A DNA stretch of 64,000 bases, taken from the NCBI RefSeq assembly GCF_033473495.1, contig NC_088937.1, forward strand, positions 3,534,001 to 3,598,000. The letters run 5' to 3'. The DNA is from Cercospora beticola (Eukaryota > Ascomycota > Dothideomycetes > Mycosphaerellales > Mycosphaerellaceae). Position 1 is the first letter of the stretch. Every line of letters starts with the position of its first letter. A program made the translations under genes and the position numbers. The notes under the pieces are model-generated. The model was not told the origin of the DNA. It ran no database searches and saw only the letters and a program-made list of their open reading frames with translations. Of the stretch, positions 1 through 18,800 are shown in pieces.

Positions 1-26
1 AAGCAATGCTGAGCGACAGCAGTCAT

Positions 27-3000
27 TTAAAACGCCACTCTCGTCCTCATCTCCTGCACCTTCTTCTCAATCTCCTTCACACTGCGATCCACTTCTGCCG
101 CAACCTTCTGCTTGCTGTCATAGCTGAGCGCCATGAAACGTTCGCAGAGATCGCCATCAATGACGCCCTTGACAGGGACGTAGTACGATCGATACATGAG
201 ATGGTCTCGTCCTGCAAGGGGAGGATCCTCCGCACGCAATTGCTGCTCAAGCGAAGTGAAGAATTCGACATCCTCGCGAGTGACGAATGGCACGAGCATG
301 CCGAGTGTACCTTGCAGACCAGACCAGAACAACACTTCTTGACCTCCAGCCACAAGTGCGGTACGCTGCAAGCTCATGGGGATGTCTTGGCAGTAGTAGT
401 GTGCACGCAGATCGAGTCGGTATGGTGCACCATTCAGGTAGCTTCGCTCATTCATGATGAAACCACCGGCACCTTCTTCATCGGCCTCTTGACTGGGTTG
501 TTCCGGACACCGCACAACCCACAGATTGCCAAACTTGTCGCCTCCTGCAACGGTCTCGTAGTCGATCATTGTTGTGCCTGTCGTCCATCGCTGGATGACA
601 TCGTCCACAAATGGGATCAGCCTATTGAACCCGGGCTTATAGACGAGGTATGTGACACTCTCGCTGACATCACCGCAGATGATGCGATTACCATGCGCCT
701 CGAGCGAGACGATCTGGTTGGGCGTTGCTGTCCCACGCGCTTTTCGCAGCAGAGCCTTCATACCCATGTCGTAAATTAACAGCTCGTTGCCCACGCCCAA
801 CGCCAGTCGCCCGTGGAAAGGTAGTAGGGCGTAGATCGGCTGTGCGAACTTGGTCTTGTGAACGAATGTCATCTTTGTGCCGTCCTCCTCAAGCTTGTAG
901 ATGTGCACGTAACCGGCAGCCTGCTGTGCAGTGCCTGGCGACATGTGCTGTCCGGTGCCGACTGCTAAGTACAACTCATAGTTTCGTGACTCGAAAGCGA
1001 CACACGTGCAGCACAAAGCAGCCTCGTTCTCGCCCAGCTCAACTGTGGACACAACGCCTTGTCGGTTGAGTGGGTCGATGGCTTGGATGCAGGATGCCCA
1101 ATGCGAAGTACCGCGTGGCAGTCCAAGATGGCGCTCGAGCGCCGTGGCTTCTTCATCATCGTCGATGACCTTACCGCGGAGCTGGTCACGAGTGGCTTTG
1201 GAAAGGGTGTTGCCATCAGCTTGGACAGTATACCAGATCGGGAAGTACGGATTCCGAGTCATGCCACGAGGAGTGTTGTTCAGCGGTATTGCGCTGTGTG
1301 AAAGTCTGCCCTCTACTGATGGCAGCTGAAAGATGAGAAGTGAAGATCCCTGGATGGCGCAAAGTCCACTGAGGTCGGGACTGATGAAGGCTCGTGCGGC
1401 TTCCATTTGCTCTGCGATCAAAGGCGTAACCGTGTAGAGATGCGATTGGGGATGGTTGTAGCCGAGCCATGGTCTACTTGAGCATGCGAGCACGCAATCT
1501 TCGTCCTCGACTTGCACTGGACACAAGCGAGGGGCTTTCGTGCCGAGGAATTTGGTTCGGACGTCTCCAAGTTCTCCAGTTGTTTCGTCGATGACTGCAC
1601 GGAGATATAGGCCTGACTGCAGACCGATGTGGACGACATTGATGGTAGTACCGGAAGCAGGATCAAGCATCTCCACGATTTCGAGAGAAGTAGGGACTGC
1701 AGACAGAGCCTGCACACTTCGCGCCTCGAGTGGAGTATCGAGCTCGATACTGAGGACACGAATGGTACAGTCGTCGCAGCCTACCACTGCATATTTCGAT
1801 TGTTGTCGTCCCTTTGGTGTTTGCCCTACCGACATTGCTGTAATTTTACCGCTCATCTCGGGCATCTCATCCAGTTGGACGAGAACGCCGTCTTCGCCCA
1901 TGAAGAAGAAACAGAGCTCTGCTGAACTCAGGCCCAGCAAGAGCTGGTACTGATTCGCTGAAGCCACGACACATGTGCGATGTGATGGAGTGTTCCACTC
2001 ATTCAGCTTGCCATCCTGGTATATAGATCGGATACCTCTGGCATGCACTTGCACGAGTACAGCATCTCCCATTTGTTCTGCGTGCACCGTAGCTCGATTT
2101 TCCAAGAAATTCGAGTTCTCGATCTGCTCCACGGAGTCGCCAATCGAGCACGCGATTGTGAGATCGCCGTAGTTGCTGCTCAACAAAAGATATCTGTGGT
2201 GCTCGTCCGTCGCTCGGTGTTTGAAGGTCCAGATATTGTCGTAAGGCACATTTCCCATGCTATTGTTAATGAGGATTTCGACATCTAGACCGTGCCTGAT
2301 AGTCTTGAACTGACTTCGGTTGCCCTTGCCCTGAATTCCGTAGATCTGAGGGGCATCTTCGTGAGTCAAATTGTCCACTCTAGTCTTCATCAATGGATGC
2401 AAGCCTGGCACATCAACAGCCAGATGTGTCATCGTGAGCTCGCGTGGCTTGAAGTATGTTGGCTCAATGGGCTCGCTGGGATCCGTCGAGACGCCGTCGG
2501 AGGTGAAGGTGTTGTGTGGCTCGAACTCAGGATCGTCCGCAAGGTCATCGATGTGGAATAGCTGTGTGTTTCCGTCTTCGGCGGCAATGTACAAGAACCC
2601 CTTTTTGTGCAGCAGCATTTGCTTAGCCACCGGGAATGTGTCGTAGTACTTCAGCACGATCTGTTCAGGGTCTGCTGTTTGTCGTCCCTGCTCGTCCGTA
2701 GCCATGTTGATGTTGAGCTTGAAGACATCGCCATCTTCGGTCTGCAAGAAGAAGAAGAATTCATGTCTGGTCTTTGCTAGATGCAGGCAGCCCGCCACAA
2801 TTTGTCGCTTCCGCTCCTTGTCTTCGGTTGCACCTTCTCTTCGTGGAATGGCAATCGAAAGATTGGCTGCCTTGTCGTGCTTGTAGTAGATGCGGTCTTC
2901 ACAACACACGAGCACGCCGGATGGGCCGTCTTGTCCTCCAGGTACTCCGAAAAGCATGTTTGCCGTGTAGTCCACTGGCTCGCTCCACGTCTTGACGACA

Positions 3001-3833
3001 TGGTTCAGACCCATATCCACCGTGTAGTACACCAACTGCTTTTCTCTCCGCTGATACGCCTCTCCCGTGGGATCACTCTCCGCTTCGGTGTACTCGACTT
3101 CGAGAGTCGCGAAAATGGGAGGTTCCCATCCCGTATCCAAAGCGCACAGCGCAAAGCACAAGCTGCCCCACTGATTGGCCTCGTGTGGGCTCGATATCAG
3201 AATATTCCCGTCGGCATGTCGATTCAACATGTAGACTACTTTGTTCTTCTCCACACTCGCCATCATGATACATCGCCCTCGAGGATCGCTCGCCAAATAT
3301 TGACCTGGAATGGTCCGTCGCACACCTGACTTACCGTATGTTTCCAAGTGGAGGCGCTTGAAGCGGTTCTTTTCGTGGTCATACTGTAGCATCGCTACTC
3401 GTCCAGAGTCGGAGGAAATCACAAGCTGGTCTACTCACTGTCAACATTCCACTCGTTACAAAGGGATGGTGTTTGCCAGATCGTGCAGCGCTAGGTCTCA
3501 TCCAGGTGCTGTGACTGACAGCCATCACTATGCGAACTCTAGTCTGTGGATCTGAAGATGCTTACCTGTGGCGGTTGCAGGGATTCGAAATGCGGCGACG
3601 CCGCGAATGATCCCGAAGGCATCCTGATCGCATACTGTCGTGATTTTGCGTTCTGTCCGGTCGGCGCTCTCGGTGATGCGGTGCAGTAAAACGCGCTGGC
3701 CTCGCGCTTCGAAGATTTGCTGGTCGCCAGTTTTGAGTCCCGGAATGACATTGCAGAGCACGGCGGCAGTCGGCGCGGAAGGCGCTTCCAGTGTGAGCGC
3801 ATAGAACGCCTGAGTCTGCTGGACGTTGGCCAT
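27..3833 (-). CDS. RSE1: Pre-mRNA splicing factor RSE1 / SF3B3 (SF3b130)
   Basis: Subunit of the SF3b complex of the U2 snRNP, which helps recognise the branch point in the nucleus. Two exons: 3566-3833 and 27-3430, with a 135 bp intron (GTAAGC...GTAG). The join gives 1223 aa, close to the usual length of about 1200. Exon 1 starts with MANVQQTQAF and ends in a beta-propeller strand; exon 2 resumes at DQLVISSDSGR, a conserved family block. It is followed by NRFKRLHLETYGKSGVRR and the family C-terminus VQEMRTRVAF. The fold expected for the family is three WD40-like beta-propellers, related to DDB1 and CPSF160. The gene is transcribed away from MSS51, with 197 bp between the two start codons. 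Identification is firm; the intron is inferred from frame and homology. Confidence 0.97.
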
Positions 3834-4030
3834 GGTGGCCGGTGGGTGTTGGTGTTGCGACCAGTGCGAGGTGGGAAGAAGAGCTGCGGTGTTATCGATT
3901 CGAGAGAGAAAGTCGCGAAGCTCGCGCCACAAACGGCAAGTTGAGGCGAGGCAGCACTCCCGACAGCATCATCGCCAGCAGAGGTCATTGACTGGAGCAA
4001 CATCACAATATCGCGCCCGACAGCACGACA
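3834..4030. promoter_or_regulatory. Short shared upstream region of RSE1 and MSS51
   Basis: Only 197 bp separate the start codons of the divergent RSE1 (-) and MSS51 (+) genes, so both 5' UTRs and core promoters must lie here or overlap the neighbouring gene. I see no clear TATA box. The role is inferred from gene orientation. Confidence 0.6.
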
Positions 4031-5622
4031 ATGGCCGCCAAGTCCATGTGCAGCAGGTGTCTGCGCCTGGCCATCAGAAACACTCCCGCGCGATCATTAC
4101 CATCCACCTCCAGACGGGCATTTACCACGGCGGCAGCGAAACAGCCCTCACAACCACGAAAGATCCATTCGTCGACGAAACAGCGAGCTGCACCAGCGAC
4201 AGCACGGTCTCAAGAACCATATACACCCCAAGATGCAGAACGAAAAGTGTTGCTGCAACCCAACAATCTCTTCCACTCCTTCACCAATTCTCCATCGCCG
4301 GCGATACGGAAACGAGCGGCTTTTATGAAGCAGAATGCCTACTGTCCACACCCCGAACATCAAGCAACGAGAGCACCTACATCTCCTCATGATCTAGAGT
4401 CGAGAAAGACGGGCGCAATGCCCCCTGCACATGTACGATACGAGTGCCCAGACTGTGGCATCCCAGTATCGTGCAGCGAGCAGCATTTCGCTAGCGACTA
4501 CGAGAGCCATTTGGAAATCTGTGACCTGCTGCGAGAGATCAATGAGGATGATCACGATTTGAACAGCGGGCGGTTCTTCCCCGAATTCGAGTATCCGGGC
4601 GCACAACTAGAGGAGGCACAGGTTAACCTACAGAATTGGGACACTCTGTTGTATAGCCGAGAATTTGAAGCAATCAACGAGGAGAGGCCGCTACGACAAG
4701 TCACGCGATTGTTGACATATCCCATCACAGTCGGGAGCGTGCTGCACGAACTCAGTCCATACAGCCTGTCACAAAAACTGACTCCCGAGGGACTGAGATC
4801 ATTATCTGGTAAGCATTTGTCCCATGAACTACTCAATCCGCCTCCTCTAACCCATCACTTCCAGCCCTCCGCTATACCCTCCACCCACCTCGATCCGGAG
4901 GCGGTGTTGATATCAAGGGCCTGCGAACCCAAGCACCCCCAGTCCGCCTCTTCATCCTCGGCGCCCGCGCGGAATCCTCTCTTCCCCGCCAAGTCTGGCT
5001 CCAACTCTCATACCTCTTCCCCCGCGCAACATTTCACTTAATCTTCATCGGACCCGAAAGCATGTCCAACCGCGACGACGAATTCCCGCTTCCACCACGC
5101 ACATCGCAAAACCCCTTCGGCGCCATCGTCGAAGACCGTCTGGGCGGACAAATGAAAATCTCAACATACGTCGAATACTTCCACACCCTCCACGAAGCCC
5201 AACACTTCACCCCTTACGACCCTTACTTCGACTGCTTTGTTTGCTTCCATCCAGGTTTCGGACATCCAGCTTCCTCGCACGAATGGTCGCAAACTCTCCC
5301 ACAGCTTCTCGAGACTAAGGTCCCCATCATCTGTACCGGATATACCGAATACGACATGCAAAGGGATATTTCCTGGGTGACGGATCAAGCGAAGGGCGAG
5401 ATGGACATTTTGTTGCAGCCAGGAGAGAACCGCTTCAGGAGTCTGAGATGGGATCTGAATGACTTGGATCCTGGGGATGTGAGTTGCGGGAACTGGGGAA
5501 TTTGGGGCTTCAGAGGGAAGAGGTATGAGACTGATGAGTATCGGGGGCGACAGCAGGAGGATGGGCCCAGTGGGAAAACTGAAGAGGGACCGCAGGGTGA
5601 GGGAAAGCCGATTGCGTTGTAG
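4031..5622 (+). CDS. MSS51: Mitochondrial translational activator MSS51 family protein
   Basis: In yeast Mss51 activates translation of COX1 mRNA and takes part in cytochrome oxidase assembly at the mitochondrial inner membrane. Exons 4031-4808 and 4865-5622 (56 bp intron, GTAAGC...CCAG) give 511 aa. The first 50 residues are rich in Arg, Ser and Thr and lack acidic residues, fitting a mitochondrial presequence. A zinc-binding module follows: a Cys/His cluster at about 105-110, then C139-x2-C142, C148, H160 and C164, followed by the family hallmark NEDDHDL and FFPEFEYPG. The C-terminal half after the intron (ALRYTLHPP...) is the conserved globular part seen in filamentous fungi. It converges with the demethylase gene downstream. 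Confidence 0.93.
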
Positions 5623-6151
5623 ACGGGACTTGTATATGTATGTGAATGGCGCACATATGAAGGCCCAGCCAGACTTGCTATCTGCGTGTCCAATCAGTTC
5701 TTCACCTAGCTCCCACAAATCTACTCAACCTCCCAGAGCTCTTCTTGCTCCATGGTTAACCATTGACAAAAACATCGAGCGCTGAAAAAATGTACCAAAG
5801 TGAGAACAGTGTCTCCAACATCACGGTTTTCATTGTGGTAATACTGGTGAGTAGTGACTATCGTTACAGCAAACCCCGCTACCAAATTCGAGGCTCATCC
5901 CTCGGACCTCGAGGACGGTCTCCTCATGCCATGAGCGAAAAGTGGTCTTGCCACCCCCAAAAGCTAATGAGCAAGGTAAATGTATACCCAGCAGCGAGAA
6001 GAACGAATTGAAAAAGTAAAGAAAACCCAAAAAGCCGCCCCTCCTTTTCTCGTCGTGATCGGTCGATAAATCGTACATGCCTTCGTCTCAGGTCTCTTTC
6101 AGCTGTCGCTTTGGATATGTGCACATTGTTTTCTCATAAACCCATCTCCTT
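5623..6151. other. Intergenic, convergent 3' ends
   Basis: Lies between the stop of MSS51 (+) and the stop of the demethylase gene (-), so it should hold both 3' UTRs. Reading frames here are short and unconvincing; I see nothing else. Confidence 0.6.
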
Positions 6152-11895
<5,744 letters not shown>

Positions 11896-13341
11896 TCATT
11901 GCTTTGGTTTCATTCGCGGCGTGGGAGTCCAACTGGACTTACTAACGCCACTCGACGAGAACCCAGCATCACGGCGTGGTGTGCCAATCCTATTCGCCAA
12001 GGCTTGTGCTGCCGGAGTCATACCACCTTTGCGAATGTTCGCACCGCTCGCAAATCTAGGCGTTGGAGTTCTTCCAGGTGTGATGCCGAGGTTTCGGAGT
12101 TGTTCCATTCTTCCGCCTTTCCTTCTGGAAGCATCGGCCTTTTCCACAAGTCTATGGTGAACATCTTCTCGTCTACTGCGTTCCTTAATGTGAAACGGGT
12201 TAGGGCCGTCTTCATCAACTTTGGGCAGCAAGTGTGCAGCAGCTTTTTGTTCAGCGGCATCCGCCTCCTCATCTGTAACTGGTATACCCAGCTCGCTAGG
12301 TGTCGGCTCTGCATCGACGAACGCATACCCATTCACACGAGGCGTATCTGCGCCGGTATAGCCAGTCTCAGATCCAGTAGCTCTGGGCCGTCCAGCGATG
12401 GCAGCATCGATCGCACTCATAGACGGACTCGGAGGCACGTTATTCTCAGCCTCTGCGCGAACGTCTGAAATACGCGTGCCCCCATAGTTGATCGCTTTCG
12501 GAGGAGCATTAGATCTCAGTTCGGCATCTTGAGCTCTAGTGACGACTTGGTCTTCTACGCCGTCCGGACCGAACATGAAAGAATTCCGCGGCCCTTGCCT
12601 GTTGGTGAAAGTGTCAACAGAAGCCGGTCGTGCATCGAGATCCTGGGAAGGCCGCGACGCAGCCAGTGCAATGCGCTCTTCACCAGCAGAATTTGTCGTG
12701 ATCAGAGCAGTCGAGCTCTGCTCATTCTCCAAAAGCTGCTGCTGCTTGTCGCGGTACGCGATTTGTCGGGCTGTCGGTATCTTATTGCCCTGGTGGAAGA
12801 ACCCATATTTCGAAGCCCTTTTCTCGTTCTGCTTGTCGAGAAGCGCGTTGAAGCTCTCGTTATCTTCTGAGGTGTATTTCGCTTGAAAAGCGCCCAATGA
12901 CATGTTGAGGTCCACCTCTGGCTTCTCCTCTTCGGGCGCGAAATGATTGCCATCGACAGGCGTCTGACCTGGCGTCCCGCCCACGTATGTACGTGGCGTC
13001 TCGCCCAGAGCTGTACTTCTTCGAGGAGTGAAATTTGTCCCTGCTCCGACCCTTCTTCGTCCCTCAGGCAGCGGAGTCATCACTTGTGTCAATTTCCTGC
13101 CTGATTCGCGTATCCAGTCTTTGTTGTTGCTCTCCAGCGCTTGAAGGTAGTCCTGTTGTGCTTCCGTCTCTAGCAGCCCAGGGAAGAAGTCTCGTGCGAT
13201 GATGTGGGACAGGGCATCTGAGTAGACGTCCTCATCGAGGACCTGCGATGGTCGCTTTTGTCGCTTTGGCGGCGGCGGAGGAGGCATTAAGGACATGTCT
13301 GCGCTTCGCTTCGTAAGCGCTTGAGAATTTGAGCTCTCCAT
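11896..13341 (-). CDS. ESS2: ESS2 / DGCR14 family nuclear protein
   Basis: Nuclear protein of the Es2/DGCR14 family (Bis1 in fission yeast), found with late spliceosomes in animals. Single exon, 481 aa. The diagnostic N-terminal block is present at about residues 30-60 (KRPSQVLDEDVY... IIARDFFPGL), preceded by a poly-Pro tract and a basic KRQKR stretch. The middle contains the family pattern around FNALLDKQNEKR and KYGFFHQG. The C-terminus is a series of TPRF/TPTPR motifs typical of the family. It is divergent from the YAG7-like gene with 300 bp between starts. No intron is needed to keep the frame. Function is by family only. Confidence 0.92.
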   Translation of the reverse strand: MESSNSQALTKRSADMSLMPPPPPPKRQKRPSQVLDEDVYSDALSHIIARDFFPGLLETEAQQDYLQALESNNKDWIRESGRKLTQVMTPLPEGRRRVGAGTNFTPRRSTALGETPRTYVGGTPGQTPVDGNHFAPEEEKPEVDLNMSLGAFQAKYTSEDNESFNALLDKQNEKRASKYGFFHQGNKIPTARQIAYRDKQQQLLENEQSSTALITTNSAGEERIALAASRPSQDLDARPASVDTFTNRQGPRNSFMFGPDGVEDQVVTRAQDAELRSNAPPKAINYGGTRISDVRAEAENNVPPSPSMSAIDAAIAGRPRATGSETGYTGADTPRVNGYAFVDAEPTPSELGIPVTDEEADAAEQKAAAHLLPKVDEDGPNPFHIKERSRREDVHHRLVEKADASRRKGGRMEQLRNLGITPGRTPTPRFASGANIRKGGMTPAAQALANRIGTPRRDAGFSSSGVSKSSWTPTPRMKPKQ

Positions 13342-13641
13342 ACTTGTCGTCGTAGTCCGAAACGTCGCCGTGGCGTTGTGAGGGCATAATTCGTATCATG
13401 CACGCGGTTCAAGACAATGCAAGTATAGACGTGATGATGAAATTGGGAGGACGTGCAAGCATGATCTAGCCGATCACTTAAGCTCGCCGAACTTCAACCG
13501 CCCCATGGTTGTGAAGCTCCAGCTTCGTTCGCACACGAACACACGACCAACTCGCTTTTTCGCACGTTAAGCAATCTCGCGCCCGACGAACGCACCCAAC
13601 TCAGATCCAACACATTCGCAGTACCAAAATCACATTTCGCA
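13342..13641. promoter_or_regulatory. Shared upstream region of ESS2 and the YAG7-like gene
   Basis: 300 bp between two divergent start codons, so it should carry both promoters and 5' UTRs. No distinct motif was recognised. Inferred from orientation. Confidence 0.55.
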
Positions 13642-15257
13642 ATGACTGTCGCCGACTCGATAAAGGACGCGGCGCAGTCTGCCAAAGAAGCAATCGGCCT
13701 GTCGAACGGCTCGTCAGGCGAGTCCAAGTCTGCACGCAAGAAGAAGGCAAAGGCAGAAGCCGCGGCTGCTAGCAACACCACTCCCTCAGCTGCCACGGCA
13801 GTCCCAAAGCCGTCTTCCCAGGAGAACTCAGTGGCCGCTCACAGCACGACTGAGCAAGATGAGCATCTCAAAGACCTGAACAAGCAGATCCGCAACACCA
13901 ACAAGAAGCTTCAAGGCATGCAGAAGCTCGACGCGATCTTGGAGGCAAATCCTGGTGTCTCTCTTGACGAACTCCTTGCGCAGCGTAAGATCAACCAAGA
14001 CCAGAAGGCGCAGGCACAGAAGAAGCCAGAGCTTCAGGCACACCTCGCTCAGCTGGAAGAGCAAGCAGAGGCTTACCGCGCGGTGGACGCGAGATACCAG
14101 GAGAAGTTCAACAAATTGCGTGAAGAGCTAGAGACTAAGCACAAGCAAGAGGTAACGAAGTTGCGGGAGGAGCTCGCAGCGGAGCGCGAGAACGCATCTC
14201 AAAACGATCTGCGCAAGAACCTCCTTGTGTTCTCTCGATTCCTTCGTGCTGCAGCTGCCAAGCGAGCAGCTGAGGTCGAAGAAGATACCGAGGAGAACAG
14301 AGCCTTCGAGGGCGCTTTGCTTCTGGTCTATGGCGGCGACGACTCTGCTGTCGATGCTGCGGTGAACATCATCGAAGGTGCAGAGGAGCAGGTGCCCAGT
14401 ATCGATGGCACCCTTACCGAAACCACTTGTAAGTTCCTCGTCCACTCATTCCAATGCCTGAATTCATTCCTTTTGTACTAATCATCGTCACAGACGCTCA
14501 GGTGAAGCAGACCGCTGTCAAGCACACTCCATTCCAAGCAACCGAGGAGTGGGCCGAAGGTGTCGCACGAGAGACTGCCGGCGAGTCTGGCTCTGACCCT
14601 ACGATCGCTAACGCCGGCCTGACTGAACTCGAGGCTCCCAACAGCACCGCTGCCGAAGTGCAACCCGAGCCTACCTCCGTTCAGGGCACAGCAGGAGATA
14701 GTGGCAACGTCGCTGGCGAGCGTTGGAACACCGATGCCGCTGGAACATCAGCTGGTGCCGAGAAGAGTGGGCTGGAGGAGAGCTACGAGATCGTGCCTCG
14801 CCCGAGCGAAGAGGTGGACGTGCCAGCAGCGGCATCTACCCAAGCACAGCAAGGCAGCAGCTGGGCAGAGGAGTCGCACGAAGCTGCAACGGGCAACAAA
14901 GCTGGCGAGAGTTGGGACACCAAGGCACCTGGAGAAAGCAATGGCAGCTGGGGCGCCGAACCAGTGGCCAGCGCCAACGGCTGGGGTGACGCTCCCGCTA
15001 CTGACGCCGCCGCACCGGCGGACGATGGTTTCAGTCCCGTGGCAGGTCGGCGTGGAGGTCGCGGCAATGGCCGTGCGCGCGGAGATGGCGAATTCCGTGG
15101 TCGTGGTGGTCACCGTGGCGGCTATCGTGGACGTGGCGATGGTGAGAACAGAGGCCGTGGCCGTGGTGGTTACCGTGGCCGTGGAGAAGGTGGAGAATTT
15201 AGAGGCCGCGGTCGCGGCCCACGAGGAGGTGCTCCAGCTGCGGCTCCAAGCTCTTAG
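13642..15257 (+). CDS. YAG7-like dimerisation domain protein with RGG tail
   Basis: Fungal protein with a YAG7-like N-terminal region, a long coiled coil and a C-terminal Arg/Gly-rich tail, suggesting an RNA-binding or ribosome-associated role; the exact function is unknown. Exons 13642-14428 and 14494-15257 (65 bp intron, GTAAGT...CACAG with ACTAAT branch site) give 516 aa. The N-terminus has a Lys-rich segment (ARKKKAKAEA). Residues about 70-200 are strongly helical with heptads (KLDAILEANPGVSLDELL, EELETKHKQEVTKLREEL). After the intron comes an acidic Ser/Ala/Trp-rich linker. The last 70 residues hold many RGG/RGR repeats (GRGGHRGGYRGRG), normally targets of arginine methylation. The assignment rests on overall architecture. 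Confidence 0.85.
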
Positions 15258-15830
15258 GGAGAGTCTTGGGTGGAAGCTCCGGCTGCATCTCCGATGTTTC
15301 GTGAGCCCGCATTTGTTTGAGGCCTCGAACTACTTTCGTGTGGGCCGGCACAACATGATATGCGTTCAAGCATCTGCATAGGGTACAGGCACAGGAGCAC
15401 GGGAACGACGCAATGTACAACAACGGATTGACGCTTCTTTGGGTTGGTTCTGCAGGCATTGGCGCTAGGTGGCACGTCTGTATGAGTGTAATCTGATGTG
15501 ATAGCGTTCGAATGCGATACGAGTCAACGCAAAGCAGAGAGGTTCCAGTGATGTCTTCTTTTCAGTGCACTCAGTGGATGCACATGTGCCTATACAAAGC
15601 GCCTTATGTATGTGTGAGGGTGAGGTTGCCGTGGTGGGGCTCTGTGCCACGAGAACAACGCGCAAACGCGTCTTCCAACAGCTTCCACCTTCGGACTTCA
15701 CTTGCAACGAACAACGCTCCTTCAATGCCTCACTTGAATACGCACTTGGCTTGGTAGATCTTCCTCTTTGAACGCACGCCATCTTCCTGTGCAAGCGACA
15801 CAATGGAGCACAGCTCACAAGCGACACACC
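15258..15830. other. Intergenic between two plus-strand genes
   Basis: 573 bp holding the 3' UTR of the YAG7-like gene and the promoter of the SANT-WD40 gene. An in-frame ATG at 15768 lies upstream of the preferred start at 15831. Nothing else recognised. Confidence 0.5.
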
Positions 15831-18800
15831 ATGGCTGTTGAGGTGATTGACCTGCTCTCTTCGGAGGACGAGTCGCCTAGCAAACTGCTCCAATCGTTTA
15901 AGACTCGCCCAAAGAAAGATAAATCGCACAACAGCCAGCACGGCTACACAGACTCAATCACCAGTAGCGATGCGGAAGAGCGGCGAAATGAGGTTGGGAA
16001 TGGAACAAATGCGCCGGATAGGCCTGCACCACCGTCTGGTCGAACAACGTCGGTTCAGATGCGCGAACATGTGTCGCCAACCGGCTTCAAGTCCTTTTCG
16101 CTATACAAACAGTCCTCGGATCCAGCAAGAGAAGAAGATGCAAGCGGAAGGGACAAGACACAGTCATTCACACAACCAATCCTTTCGAACGATGCATGGA
16201 AAGCACTAGGCTCGCCAGGCCGAAAGCTGCAGGAAGATTTTGCACGTATTCGGCGAGATTTGGAGCAGTCAAAAATGCAGCTTGAAGCAAAGAGACTGGA
16301 AAGGGTTCAGAAGGCAGACTTGTACCAGCAGCAAAGACGACTGTCTGCCTCGAAAGCAGGTACAACAAGTGACTACGCTGCACGAACTTCAATTCCGTCC
16401 AGCTCACGGCTGGAAAGCGGCCTGTTGCTAGCGAAACAACCTGTCGAGGCGAACATACCACCGGAGGCCATTCTTGAAGGCAATGGTCCCGAAAACAGCA
16501 TGGATCGCCTCGCAAAACGTTCCTCTGATGGACCTACAAAAGACTTTGTCAAGCGGCGCAGGACGGAAGACCATAGGATCGATGCCTTGCAACGACGTAC
16601 ACAGACCCTGGATGCCACGGACCCTAAGATGGAACGCCTGACTACCAGTTCTGAACCGGACTTTGCACTGTGCAGTTCCGCGATTTCTACAGAACGAGCC
16701 CCACAGCACACCCTGCCCTCGTCTTCTCCTCCAGCGACTACAAGCTCGGCTAGTAGTAGTCAGGCGGGAAGGCCATGGACTGTGCAAGAAGAGATGTCGC
16801 TCAAGAGACTTAAGGAGGTGGAAGGTCTGAGCTGGGATGAGATTGAGCTTCGCTTTCCAGGACGGACTAAAGGCACTCTCAAAGTCCGCTACTACACCAA
16901 AGTCAAGGGCAAGCGGTTTCCTGCTCAGCCTGGTGAACCTGATCGCCCGCGAACACAAGCGGGCTCAGCTTTATCTGCTGAGACGCAGCAGCGTTCCCCG
17001 TCCCTCGGAGCTTCGCAATCCCAGTTGCTGACAGCTCAGCGTACCGCTACATCGGTGAACACCAACGATAACGGGCAATCGTACTCTAAATCAGATCTCG
17101 CCACGCGAACGCCCTCGAGCTCTGGATCTAAGAGATCATGGCAGCCATTCACGGCACAAGATAACGCATTGCTCAAGAAGTTGAAAGGAGTTATGAACAT
17201 GGCCTGGTCCGAGATCCACCCTTACTTCCCACAACGCACATTGCCGAGCTTGCAAGTCCACTACTCTACCAAGGTGAAGAACATGAAGATCAACACATCC
17301 AACGTGGTTGTACCCGCGCGGGCCTCTGCAGCTATCCCACAGGCTCAGCCTACAAGCACTAATGCATCGAGCTCGACGGCTAAGGCTAGCAACTTTGGCA
17401 GTCAATACACGGCAGAAGAAGTCGCGTTGCTGAAGCAGCTCAAGGAAGAAGTCGGCCTCGACTGGAAGGCTATGATGCCTTACTTCAATGGAAGGACCGC
17501 AGGCTCCTTGCAGGTGTACTGGTACACAAAGATTCGAAACGGAGGCACAGCACGTCACGCTCCAGACGTCCAGCGCCATGACTCTGCAGAACTGCTCGCG
17601 CCCCGTGCCAAACGAATGAGAAAAAGTGCTCCAGCTGCTGTTGACGGCTTTGTGTCGTGGACAGATGCCAGGGCTATTATGAGGAACAGCGGTGACGCTG
17701 AAGATATTGAGGACGTTGAAGACTCTGCTGACGACAGAAGCTCCACGGCCAGCCATGGCCCACTCGCATTGCAGGACTCTGTATTTCCGCGGACCGTGAA
17801 CCGGATTCTACACCAGCGGGAAACCGGCACGGGTTCACGGGCATGGACGACCTCGCGCTTCTCGATTCCTGAAGAGCTTAAGAACCACGTTCACAAAGAC
17901 TACCACCTGCGGAAGTACTATCATGGAACATCTGGGGACGTAGTGGGCCTCTCGTGGTCCTCGACTGGCGCTTACTTCGCTGCGGGATCAATCGCAATTA
18001 CGGACAATCGGTCTATGCAGTACAACATGAGTCGCAATCTGCTCGTTGGAAACCACGAGCACGGAGAGTTGCAAGAGCTTATCGAACATCATGTCGAGCG
18101 ACCTGAGGTTACTGAATCAGACAATCCAAATGCTTTGAGCGCAATGCGACAGACACAGGATCCTCGCCTGTTTCAGACTGTCACGGCGACTGCTTTCTCG
18201 CCTGTTGCGGAACATGAGGGCACACTTTTCACCACTGGTACAGACAAAATGCTTCGGAAGTATACTGTCTCCCCAGACGTCCGAAGCACGAGGGTTGAAG
18301 CGTCTTTCCAACACAAAGCTTCAGTGGATCTCCTTGCCGTGCACCAGGAGGGATACATTGCAACAGGAACCCACTCTGCATCTGATAGTATTGCGGTTTT
18401 TGACTCGCAGGGTGCATCCATTGACTGCGCCTGGAAGGGGTCACCGCAACGCCAGGACTTGCACACCACGGCTCTCATTTACCCATCAACCTTGAAATGG
18501 GGCGCAGCTTATGCCCACCGCAACTACCTGCTTGCTGGGTTCAGCGGCGATGAGGACAAACTACTCGCAGGAGAGACAGCGCTGTGGGACGTTCAACACC
18601 AAACTCAGATCGAGCTCAAGGGCGAGACCAGAAATGTGTTTGATGTCTGCTGGAACCCAAGGCCAAGTTCTGCGTCTGTAGTCTTCGCAGTGGCGTCGAA
18701 CAGTACCGGTATCAAACTTGGTGGGCGCGGCGCCCGAAGTGCGGTAAGCTGTTTTGCCCCAACGCAACCACTATCGGCAGTCATCACATGGCAGTGTCCG

